In this document: positions 57,013 to 64,000 of the stretch, piece by piece
Position numbering within the stretch: position 1 is the first letter of the stretch
Layout of the letters: each line of letters starts with the position of its first letter
Origin: Gimesia benthica
GTDB taxonomy: Bacteria > Planctomycetota > Planctomycetia > Planctomycetales > Planctomycetaceae
NCBI RefSeq assembly: GCF_009720525.1
Contig: NZ_CP043930.1
Coordinates: forward strand, 5,116,501-5,180,500
DNA length: 64,000 bases
Direction: 5' to 3'
The notes under the pieces: model-generated
Seen by the model: the letters and a program-made list of their open reading frames with translations, nothing else
Databases searched by the model: none
Told to the model about the DNA's origin: nothing
Translations under genes and position numbers: made by a program

Positions 57013-59091
57013 TTACTTTTCCGCGATCGGCAGCAGCTGGATCGCATCCAGAATCACGAAGCCGTCAGTCTGATCGTTGCTGACGGTGATCGTGGTTTCG
57101 GTAGCGCCCTGCAACCGAACTGTTCCGATCTCGCGAAACTCTTTCCCCGCCGGCAGTGGCCTGGTCTGATCGACGGTCAGCGTCGCTTGCTCTGTGCCGC
57201 TGGTTACTTTCACGGGAACCTGTTTTGCGCGGGTCGGATGCGCTGAGTAAGCCATCAGCAGCTGATAACGGCCCGTGTGGGGGACTTTGAAGCGGAAGGT
57301 CGCCGTCGCACTTCCGTTCCCTGACTTACCGTCGTGTACATAACCCTTGCCGATATAAGGTTTGAAATTTGTAGAACGGCTCCAGCTCCCCTTAAGTTCC
57401 GCTGCTCCATCATCCAGCACCACGCCCGGCAGTGTCTTCGGATCAATGCCGCTTACGGTCTTCGGTTCCGGAGGGACTTCGGGCAACTCCAGTACCTGTC
57501 CCCGCTCCAGCAGTCTCTTCCGCAATTCCGGGTAGGGGAGCTTCTGCACGGTCGTATTCTTACTGGCAGTCAGAGCCGCCGCGATACCGGCACTCTGTCC
57601 CAGGATCATCCACGTGGGCTCCACACGAATCGAAGAGATACCCACGTGAGTGCAGGAGAGTGCCACCGGCACCAGCAGGTTGGTGCACTCATCCGGTTTT
57701 GGCAGGATCGATCGATAGGGCACGTGATACGCATAGCCCTGCTTCGGATAGGAGCGTCTCACGGGGAAAATGGTTCCCTCATTGATCACGCCGCCCCCTT
57801 TCAGGGCCACCCGCTGACAATCGTGCGAGTCAATCGGAAAGGAAGAGATCACAATCGGATCCTCTTTTTCGGGTTGTTCCAGAATGTCTTTCTGGCTCAG
57901 TACAAACATGCCCCGCATCCGGCGTCCCTCGCGCACATACAGGGCGGGTGAGAAATGTCCGTAATCGGGAAACTCATCTTTACAGAGCCCCAGTCGTGCA
58001 TACTGCTCACGGATCTTTTCCGGGACCACAGGATCCGTTGTCAGAAAATGATAAAACTCCAGCGTGTACTGCTTATGCTCTTCCCAGATCGCGGCCCGCC
58101 CTGCTGCATCGGCTTCACTCCAGCCATTACACGCCCCCACCAGGCCGAGCGAGAACTGGCCCCCGATTGAATTGTTGCCATCCAGTTTTCCGCCGGGCAG
58201 CGGATACATATCCCAGCCCACGCGGCCTCCCGATTTCACATAGCGTCGCACCACCTCAAATCGGGCGGGGTCGTAATTCTTCGGCTTGGGGAAAGGGACC
58301 CGGTTGTCGGGATCATCCGTCAGGCAGAGCCGGAAACTGTAAACCATGACACGGAAATCCCCCTCATCTTCGGGGCCTGCATCGGTCGTGGTAATCAAAG
58401 GCAACGGCTGACCCTTGTCATCGAAACCGTTGATTTTCATCTTCCCTTTCGGATAGCGTTTGCCTGCCAGGGACTCACCATATTCCGCTTTCCCTTCGCG
58501 TCCAATGGTCCAGCTGACGCCAGCCGCTGCCATCAGATCCCCTTCGTACGTGCCGTCCACGAAGACCTGCGCTGCGAAGCGTCCTCTGTTGGTGACAAGT
58601 TCTTTGATTTGAGTCCCTGCTTTCTGAACCGACTGCAGACGCTGCTCCGGCAGTACTTTGACGCCCGCCTCATTCAGCATCTGTCGTGTCACCCGCATCG
58701 CCACGTGTGGCTCGTAGGTCCACTTCGACTGGTCTTTCACACTGACCTTGTACGGCAGTGTGATTCCCCGGTCGGCATAGTCTTTTTCAATCCGAGTATG
58801 CCATTCATCGAACAACCCCATGACCGTGCTGCGGACAGTCTGGTTGGAATCACTGAAGCTCAGACCGCCAGTATTCAACCCCCCGATATGATCGGTCGGC
58901 TCCAGCAGAATCACCTCAGCTCCTTCGCGTGCCGCCGCAATTGCTGCACAGAATCCCCCCGGCGTTGCCCCGTAAACGATGACATCAGCCCGCAGTGGTT
59001 TTTGTTGCTCGGTCTGTGCTGCTTGGAGCGGACTAAGCAGCAGGAAAAGGACTGCCACGAACAGGGAGAGTAGACGAACTGGTTGAAACAT
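57013..59091 (-). CDS. Exported FAD-dependent oxidoreductase
   Basis: A 692-residue protein with a signal peptide (LLSLFVAVLFLLLSPLQAAQ). An FAD-binding Rossmann motif (DVIVYGATPGGFCAAIAAAR) and DGTYEGDLMAAAGVSW mark the FAD_oxidored family common in planctomycetes. A second conserved block (ALSCTHVGISSIRVEPTWMI then LGQSAGIAAAL) closes the flavin site. The last 140 residues form a beta-sandwich (FRFKVPHTGRYQLLMAYSAH) seen as a xanthan-lyase-like C-terminal domain, probably a sugar-binding module. It may oxidise polysaccharide-derived sugars. It converges on the methyltransferase gene. Confidence 0.9.
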   Translation of the reverse strand: MFQPVRLLSLFVAVLFLLLSPLQAAQTEQQKPLRADVIVYGATPGGFCAAIAAAREGAEVILLEPTDHIGGLNTGGLSFSDSNQTVRSTVMGLFDEWHTRIEKDYADRGITLPYKVSVKDQSKWTYEPHVAMRVTRQMLNEAGVKVLPEQRLQSVQKAGTQIKELVTNRGRFAAQVFVDGTYEGDLMAAAGVSWTIGREGKAEYGESLAGKRYPKGKMKINGFDDKGQPLPLITTTDAGPEDEGDFRVMVYSFRLCLTDDPDNRVPFPKPKNYDPARFEVVRRYVKSGGRVGWDMYPLPGGKLDGNNSIGGQFSLGLVGACNGWSEADAAGRAAIWEEHKQYTLEFYHFLTTDPVVPEKIREQYARLGLCKDEFPDYGHFSPALYVREGRRMRGMFVLSQKDILEQPEKEDPIVISSFPIDSHDCQRVALKGGGVINEGTIFPVRRSYPKQGYAYHVPYRSILPKPDECTNLLVPVALSCTHVGISSIRVEPTWMILGQSAGIAAALTASKNTTVQKLPYPELRKRLLERGQVLELPEVPPEPKTVSGIDPKTLPGVVLDDGAAELKGSWSRSTNFKPYIGKGYVHDGKSGNGSATATFRFKVPHTGRYQLLMAYSAHPTRAKQVPVKVTSGTEQATLTVDQTRPLPAGKEFREIGTVRLQGATETTITVSNDQTDGFVILDAIQLLPIAEK

Positions 59092-59356
59092 ATGTAAATC
59101 CTATGGAAGAGCGCGAAAAGGTAATTTAATTCTGGTACTGAAAATCACGCGAGGACGAGTGCTCCCAGCCTGGCTTCAATATAAAGCCTTTCTCCTGATT
59201 TTCCCAGTCGATCAGAAGGTGTTCCCGATTTGATGTCATCCTGGGAAGAACCACGCCACCTGTAACTTCTCAAAATTTAATTAGCGAATCTTCTTCGGGT
59301 TCGCATAGAATACTGCGTCAGCTTAAGGTGATTTGAGGAAAGGATTCGAAATAGAT

Positions 59357-60889
59357 ATGACCGTCGATGATGAGATAACAGACCATGCCTCCCCCGTACT
59401 GCAGAAACGCGGTGCCGGCCTGCTGCTGCATGCGACATCCTTACCCGGTCCGTATGGCATCGGCGATCTGGGAGCCGCGGCCCGTGACTGGATCGATCTG
59501 CTCGCACGGTCGGGACAGTCCTGGTGGCAGATGCTACCCCTCTCGGCGATCGGCTACGGAGATTCTCCCTACCAGCCCGTCTCCTCTTTCGCCGGCAACT
59601 GGCTGTTGATCAGCCCCGAAGATCTCCTCGCGGTGGGGCTGGTTCATGACAATGAACTGGAGGTTCCCGATTGCTCAACCGATTATGTCGACTATCCAGC
59701 AGTCCGAGCATTCAAACAGCGGTTGCTGCAGACCGTCTACGCCAACTTTGATCCCAGGGCCAGTGAAGAGCTCCGCCAGGACTTCGCACGGTTCTCGGAA
59801 CAGGAACAGCACTGGCTGGAAGAATACACCCTGTTCCAGGCGCTCTCAGATCGCTATCAGGGAGCCAGTTATCTCACCTGGCCTGCAGAACTGGTCCACC
59901 GGGAAGAGGCTGCCCTGTCTGAGGCCCGTCGACAACTGACCCCGGAAATCGAACAGATCCGCCTGGCCCAGTATCTGGTGTACCGTCAGGCGGAGCGACT
60001 CAAAGAGTATGCGCACGAGCAGGGCATTCAGCTTATCGGCGATCTCCCCTTTTTTGTCTCCCCCGATTCCTGTGATGCCTGGGCAAATCCGGAACTGTTC
60101 CTGCTGGATGAACAGTTCCGGCCGAAGTACGTCGCCGGTGTCCCTCCCGATTACTTCAGTGCCGAGGGTCAGCTCTGGGGCAACCCAGTCTTTGACTGGG
60201 AGGCACTCCGAGAGACCAGGTATCAGTGGAACCTCAATCGCATCCGCGCACTCCTGCAGCATGTGGACCTCATCCGCCTTGATCATTTCCGGGGCTTCGC
60301 TGCCGCCTGGCACGTCCCCGCTGGTGCACCAAATGCGCTCGCGGGGGAATGGGTGACCGGACCGGGCAGTGACTTCTTTAATGCAGTACAGCGGGAACTG
60401 GGCTCACTCCCCTTTATCGCTGAGGATCTGGGAGTCATCACCGACGACGTCAACGAACTCCGCGACCGTTTCCAGTTGCCGGGAACCCGGGTTCTGCAGT
60501 TTGCCTTCGACGGGGATCCCGCGAATCCTTATCTGCCTCAGAATTTTAATCAGAATTCCGTCGTCTATACGGGCACGCACGATAACAACACCACCCGTGG
60601 CTGGTTCTGCAGTCTGTCTGCAGAGGAACGTCTGCCGATCTATCAGCTTCTGCAACGTGCAGAAGTCTCCGAGACAGAAATCGCACCGCTCTTCCTGGAA
60701 CAGGCCTGGTCCTCCGTGGCAATGTTATCGATCGCCCCCCTGCAGGATCTGCTGAATCTGGGCGAGGAAGCCCGGATGAATACGCCTGGATCGTGCGAGG
60801 GAAACTGGCGCTGGCGATGTACAACGGACCTGTTATCGGAGTCAGCCTTTCAATCGCTGCAGAAATTGACGACAATGGAAAAACGATAA
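59357..60889 (+). CDS. malQ: 4-alpha-glucanotransferase (GH77)
   Basis: A 510-residue amylomaltase. The ATG at 59357 is chosen; AGGAAAGGA lies about 12 bases upstream and a TTG at 59333 is less likely. Family motifs: LLLHATSLPGPYGIGDLG, PLSAIGYGDSPYQPVSSFAG, the nucleophile region LIRLDHFRGFAAAW, the acid/base region FIAEDLGVIT and the third acid TGTHDNNTTRGWF. It moves glucan chains between alpha-1,4-linked donors and acceptors in glycogen or maltodextrin use. Transaldolase follows after 48 bases, perhaps in one transcript for central sugar metabolism. Confidence 0.96.
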   Translation: MTVDDEITDHASPVLQKRGAGLLLHATSLPGPYGIGDLGAAARDWIDLLARSGQSWWQMLPLSAIGYGDSPYQPVSSFAGNWLLISPEDLLAVGLVHDNELEVPDCSTDYVDYPAVRAFKQRLLQTVYANFDPRASEELRQDFARFSEQEQHWLEEYTLFQALSDRYQGASYLTWPAELVHREEAALSEARRQLTPEIEQIRLAQYLVYRQAERLKEYAHEQGIQLIGDLPFFVSPDSCDAWANPELFLLDEQFRPKYVAGVPPDYFSAEGQLWGNPVFDWEALRETRYQWNLNRIRALLQHVDLIRLDHFRGFAAAWHVPAGAPNALAGEWVTGPGSDFFNAVQRELGSLPFIAEDLGVITDDVNELRDRFQLPGTRVLQFAFDGDPANPYLPQNFNQNSVVYTGTHDNNTTRGWFCSLSAEERLPIYQLLQRAEVSETEIAPLFLEQAWSSVAMLSIAPLQDLLNLGEEARMNTPGSCEGNWRWRCTTDLLSESAFQSLQKLTTMEKR

Positions 60890-60937
60890 ACGGAAACTCA
60901 TAGAGAATAAATCTAAACCATAACAGGAGGTCATCGA

Positions 60938-62017
60938 ATGCCAGCCACGCAACAACTTCATGATCTGGGGCAAAGCCTCTGGATTGATAATATTACCCGG
61001 GACATGCTGAAAGAGGGCACGCTCCAGCAATACATCGAAGAGCTTTCACTCACAGGTCTGACCTCCAATCCCACGATTTTCCAGAAGGCCATCAAGAGCA
61101 GCAAACTCTACGATGATTCCATCCTCGAACTGCGAAACCAGGGACGGGAAGGCGAACAGCTCTTCTTCGAACTGGCGCTGCAGGATATCCAGGAAGCCGC
61201 CGATTTATTTCGACCGGTCTGGGAACGCACCGCGGGTGTCGACGGCTGGGTCTCACTCGAAGTCTCACCCACCCTGGCATATGATACCGCAGGCACGATC
61301 GCTTCGGCGATAGACCTGCATGAACGTGCGGGACGGTCGAATGTCCTTATCAAAATTCCGGGGACGACAGAAGGTCTGCCCGCCATTGAAGAAGCGATCT
61401 TCGCCGGCATTCCCGTGAATGTCACGCTGCTCTTCTCTCCCGAACACTACGTGGCTGCTGCAGAAGCCTACCTGCGTGGCATTGAACGCCGCATCGAAGC
61501 GGACCTCAATCCGGTCGTGGGATCGGTCGCTTCCCTGTTTATCAGTCGCTGGGACCGGGCAGTCGTTGATCAGGTTCCCGAAAACCTGCATAACCGCTTG
61601 GGAATCGCCATTGGTCAGCAGTGTTACAAAGCCTATAAAGAGCTGATGAATTCACCCCGCTGGCAGCGGATCTTCAACTGTGGTGCGCAGATGCAACGTC
61701 TGCTCTGGGCCAGTACCGGGGCGAAAGATCCCAACGCTTCTGACGTTCTTTACATCACATCTCTGGCCTCCCCCTTCACCGTCAATACGATGCCCGAAGA
61801 AACACTGCACGCGTTTGCCGATCACGGCGAGATCGGAGAACTACTGGCAGACGATGGCGGTGAAAGCGGCTCCCTGTTAAGTGAGTTTACCAGTGCAGGC
61901 GTCGACTGCGATGCCCTCGCTGCAAAACTGCAGAAAGATGGCGCCGAGTCGTTCGTCGATTCTTGGAAAGATCTACTCGAACAGCTGGCATCCAAGAGTG
62001 CTTCGCTGACCAGCTGA
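60938..62017 (+). CDS. tal: Transaldolase
   Basis: A 359-residue transaldolase of the longer bacterial type. Start ATG at 60938 after AGGAGG. Motifs: SLTGLTSNPTIFQKAI, SLEVSPTLAYDT and the Schiff-base Lys139 in NVLIKIPGTTEGLPAI. VGSVASLFISRWD near 190 is also typical. It transfers a dihydroxyacetone unit between sugar phosphates in the non-oxidative pentose phosphate pathway. A strong terminator follows 39 bases downstream. Confidence 0.96.
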   Translation: MPATQQLHDLGQSLWIDNITRDMLKEGTLQQYIEELSLTGLTSNPTIFQKAIKSSKLYDDSILELRNQGREGEQLFFELALQDIQEAADLFRPVWERTAGVDGWVSLEVSPTLAYDTAGTIASAIDLHERAGRSNVLIKIPGTTEGLPAIEEAIFAGIPVNVTLLFSPEHYVAAAEAYLRGIERRIEADLNPVVGSVASLFISRWDRAVVDQVPENLHNRLGIAIGQQCYKAYKELMNSPRWQRIFNCGAQMQRLLWASTGAKDPNASDVLYITSLASPFTVNTMPEETLHAFADHGEIGELLADDGGESGSLLSEFTSAGVDCDALAAKLQKDGAESFVDSWKDLLEQLASKSASLTS

Positions 62018-62055
62018 TTACAGCTCATAACGCTAACCTGTTATGTGATAACACT

Positions 62056-62090
62056 GAGCGCAACGACAACGTGTCGTCTGCGCTCTTTTT
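62056..62090 (+). terminator. Rho-independent terminator after transaldolase gene
   Basis: GAGCGCA (62056-62062) pairs with TGCGCTC (62079-62085), and an inner CGACA/TGTCG pair extends the stem; five T bases follow. Confidence 0.85.
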
Positions 62091-62113
62091 ACGTAGCGCA
62101 GGTTGAATTCCTC

Positions 62114-62142
62114 TTGACGGCTGCGAGGGGAATCTGGATACT
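62114..62142 (+). promoter_or_regulatory. Candidate promoter for the Cys-rich gene at 62311
   Basis: TTGACG (5 of 6 to -35) at 62114-62119 and GATACT (4 of 6 to -10) at 62137-62142 with a 17-base spacer. It would give a leader of about 160 bases. Consensus match only. Confidence 0.3.
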
Positions 62143-62310
62143 TCCGCAGCTTGCCCCGGTTTTGGTGCTTAGCAGCGCAAAACCCGAACTGTCCAGGAAA
62201 GGTGATTTCACGTCACTTCACCTGCAGTTCCATACGACAGCGGACGATCATCATTAAGGATAGTGACCGTCGCTGCAACAGGGCAGCGATCAGCAAAGGA
62301 ATGCCATTTC

Positions 62311-62796
62311 ATGTGGATGACCAGTTCACAATTGACACGCATCTTAATCTGCCTGGCGGCTTTAACGACCCCTCTTCAGGGGATGAGTGCGTCTGTGTGT
62401 CACTGCTGTTCCGGACATGGTCTTACAGCTACTGACTGCTGTACCAGTCAGGACAACGGTACTCCCTGTTGCTGCACCGACGCAAGTCATTGTCAGTGTT
62501 CTGATATCGCTTCAGACAACGAAGCTTTGTCATGTTGCGATGATAGTCAGACTGGGGAATCAATTGCCTGTGGATGTGGCTCGGACTGCCACTGCGGCGA
62601 ATCACATTCCACCCCCATACCGCTCACACCGGCTCCCGTTCAGAAATCTCCGACGGAACAGCTGACAGACTTCGGACAGTCTGTGATCTCTTCAACACTG
62701 ATCACACAGATACGACCCAAGAAGCCAGTCAGCAGTATTTTTGTGATGGAGCGCGCCTCCGATCGCTGTGCCTGCCTCTGCTGCTTCACGCTATAA
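62311..62796 (+). CDS. Exported Cys-rich protein (1 of 2 at right end)
   Basis: A 161-residue protein; the ATG at 62311 has AAAGGA 10 bases upstream. After a signal peptide (LTRILICLAALTTPLQGMSA) comes a region (about 27-95) packed with Cys pairs and triplets: CHCCSGHG, DCCTSQDNGTPCCCTDASHC, CGCGSDCHCGESH. The tail again has CACLCC. Composition points to a periplasmic metal thiolate binder. It precedes the second Cys-rich gene and a metal-type RND adaptor with a Cys-containing domain, so copper- or silver-like soft metals are the best guess. No family is recognised. Confidence 0.65.
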   Translation: MWMTSSQLTRILICLAALTTPLQGMSASVCHCCSGHGLTATDCCTSQDNGTPCCCTDASHCQCSDIASDNEALSCCDDSQTGESIACGCGSDCHCGESHSTPIPLTPAPVQKSPTEQLTDFGQSVISSTLITQIRPKKPVSSIFVMERASDRCACLCCFTL

Positions 62797-62893
62797 GGCT
62801 ATCTGAGCGGTATCTTTGCGCGAGGAACTCCCTGTCCCCGATCAACTCGATGGGGATCTGGTGAGAATCACTCATTCAGTCGTATTCTGAATT

Positions 62894-62916
62894 CAGACTT
62901 GACTGTAGTAAGTCTG
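62894..62916 (+). promoter_or_regulatory. Short dyad before the second Cys-rich gene
   Basis: CAGACTT (62894-62900) and AAGTCTG (62910-62916) are exact complements across nine bases, 42 bases upstream of the start at 62959. The 7-9-7 form fits dyads used by MerR-family metal regulators, though no such regulator is in the window. Confidence 0.4.
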
Positions 62917-62958
62917 GGCCCTGAAACGAATGAGACTTTCCTTTTGACCGGTGAAGCA

Positions 62959-63348
62959 ATGTTTCAGTCTTTAAAACAATCTCTGATTTCCTGGATGCTC
63001 GTGGCTGCAACCCTCCTTGGGGGAATGGTCGCGTCAGCACAGGCAGGTCAACTTTGTGCCTCTGAAACCTGTTGTTGTTTGCCCGCGTCGGATTCAGAAC
63101 AGAGTTGCTGCTCTGAAACTTCGATGCAGCTTCGCTGCCGTTGTTCGGTCGAAAAGGAACTGCCTGCAACCCCGGATAATCAACGCCCTTCTCAGGAACG
63201 AGTTGTATCCCGGCTGGCAGCCACTCAGGTGGTGACGTACGACGCCTGCATGCAACCAATGCATTCCGGCACAGCGTTAGACACGCCTCAATTCGCATTT
63301 CAGCCCATTCTTCGCCAGCAGGAAATTCTCTGTAGCTGGTTGATCTGA
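62959..63348 (+). CDS. Exported Cys-rich protein (2 of 2 at right end)
   Basis: A 129-residue protein starting ATG at 62959. A signal peptide (LISWMLVAATLLGGMVASAQ) is followed by CASETCCCLPASDSEQSCC and LRCRCSVEK. The rest is polar, with one later Cys (YDACMQPMHSG) and a final Cys. It lies 157 bases before the adaptor gene. Like its neighbour at 62311, it is probably a periplasmic binder or sensor of soft metal ions. Sequence similarity between the two is limited to Cys density and size, so common descent is not established. Confidence 0.6.
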   Translation: MFQSLKQSLISWMLVAATLLGGMVASAQAGQLCASETCCCLPASDSEQSCCSETSMQLRCRCSVEKELPATPDNQRPSQERVVSRLAATQVVTYDACMQPMHSGTALDTPQFAFQPILRQQEILCSWLI

Positions 63349-63505
63349 TCTCTCCCTCAGCTGTCTCAGTGCGCACGGTATACCCTCTTTGACGGATGTT
63401 TTTCGACATCCCGGGCATGGACTTTCCATTCCTGCGCATCGATCACAGTCAGATTCATTTTCCCTGAAAATAACCGTTGTCTGTCACGATTCCGTTGAGG
63501 TTGAG

Positions 63506-64000
63506 ATGAAAGAATTAAACAGCAAAGAGGCTGTCACGGCTCCCGCAGGAGCTTTTCAGATAAAACAGGAACGCCGCCGCTGGTGGATCCGCCTGCTGGT
63601 TCAACCGGCCCTGTTCCTGCTTGCCGGCGCGATCCTGATCGCGGGCCTGGGTGTCGCCCAGCGGATGGGTTTCATTACCGCTGGCGGCGGAGGGCACAGC
63701 CATGGATCGACCCTCAGTCAGCTCGTCAAATATATCTGCCCGATGATGTGTACCCCACCCCAGACCGAACCGGGACGCTGCCCGGTCTGTGCCATGGAAC
63801 TGGTGCCTGCCACCTCGGACTCATCGAAATCAGATTCCCGCGCGGTACAGATCGATCCGGCTGCCCGGCGAATTGCCAATATCCAGACTGCACAGGTGAG
63901 CTCCCGTCCGTTAACACAGACAATCAATGCCGTCGGTGAACTCCAATACGATGAAGGAAACCTCAAGACGCTCTCAGCCTATATCGATGGACGGATCGAA
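63506..64000 (+). CDS. CusB-like RND adaptor with heavy-metal binding domain (cut by right window edge)
   Basis: The first 165 residues of an adaptor are visible. Start ATG at 63506. A cytoplasmic N-terminus (residues 1-30) and one anchor helix (LLVQPALFLLAGAILIAGLG) come first, then a short His-containing Gly-rich linker. The heavy-metal binding domain follows: YICPMMCTPP then GRCPVCAMELVP. The sequence then enters the typical adaptor start (VQIDPAARRIANIQTAQVSS, NAVGELQYDEG). This domain order is that of CusB-type adaptors of Cu/Ag pumps. A CusA-like pump is expected beyond the window. The two Cys-rich genes upstream probably belong to the same system. Confidence 0.9.
   Translation, partial: MKELNSKEAVTAPAGAFQIKQERRRWWIRLLVQPALFLLAGAILIAGLGVAQRMGFITAGGGGHSHGSTLSQLVKYICPMMCTPPQTEPGRCPVCAMELVPATSDSSKSDSRAVQIDPAARRIANIQTAQVSSRPLTQTINAVGELQYDEGNLKTLSAYIDGRIE

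Noticed and set aside
62045-62310. Short frames between the transaldolase terminator and the Cys-rich gene
   Set aside because: They overlap the terminator or lack composition and start context.

Overview
The window looks like chromosomal DNA of a planctomycete, most like the Gimesia/Rubinisphaera group. Several family signatures point there: a DUF1559 pilin-like protein with its type IV N-terminus, a giant PVC-type dehydrogenase ending in a CxxCH haem site, TAT-exported Gfo/Idh and amidohydrolase proteins, formylglycine sulfatases, and many EF-hand, LamG and beta-propeller exported proteins. Genus is inferred from gene content only. No rRNA, tRNA, CRISPR array or insertion sequence was seen.

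Layout. 1-2942: a multi-PAS hybrid histidine kinase, cut by the left edge, whose membrane domain has the ligand residues of the plant ethylene receptor at the same spacing. 3400-8023: a leftward operon of a GYF-like membrane protein, a DUF1559 pilin-like protein and a large, internally duplicated EF-hand protein. 8204-8430: a long perfect hairpin and an AraC C-terminal remnant. 8529-15142: a heavy-metal RND (CusBA-like) operon with a His-rich exported protein in front and a His-containing lipoprotein behind, then a DUF3147 membrane protein. 15167-17193: a glycosyltransferase and PIG-L-like pair. 17603-20920: an ATP-grasp enzyme next to a large protein of unknown function with a possible Cys-His-Asn triad. 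20957-32918: an exported catabolic block (PVC dehydrogenase, amidohydrolase, sulfatase, GH43-like protein, phosphodiesterase with a LamG insertion, unknown secreted proteins). 33010-36347: an ABC ATPase/permease pair, a thioredoxin-like exported protein and a Cys/His-rich exported protein. 36875-39286: an exported catalase-peroxidase behind a promoter and a palindrome. 39374-44698: sulfatase, Gfo/Idh oxidoreductase, dienelactone hydrolase, DUF3916-like and unknown genes. 44790-57004: two divergent drug-type RND systems around a TetR regulator. The RND pump of the first is fused in frame to a SAM methyltransferase; the second is followed by an exported methyltransferase. 57013-62017: exported FAD oxidoreductase, 4-alpha-glucanotransferase, transaldolase. 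62311-64000: two Cys-rich exported proteins leading into a second metal-type adaptor gene that runs off the right edge.

Themes. Metal and toxin efflux dominates: three RND systems are in view, plus the start of a fourth. Small exported His- or Cys-rich proteins sit at the head of the metal loci, as if acting as periplasmic metal buffers or sensors. The most unusual items are the RND-methyltransferase fusion, the ethylene-receptor-like sensor kinase, the ATP-grasp/putative cysteine-enzyme pair, and a LamG domain whose halves are in swapped order inside a phosphodiesterase.
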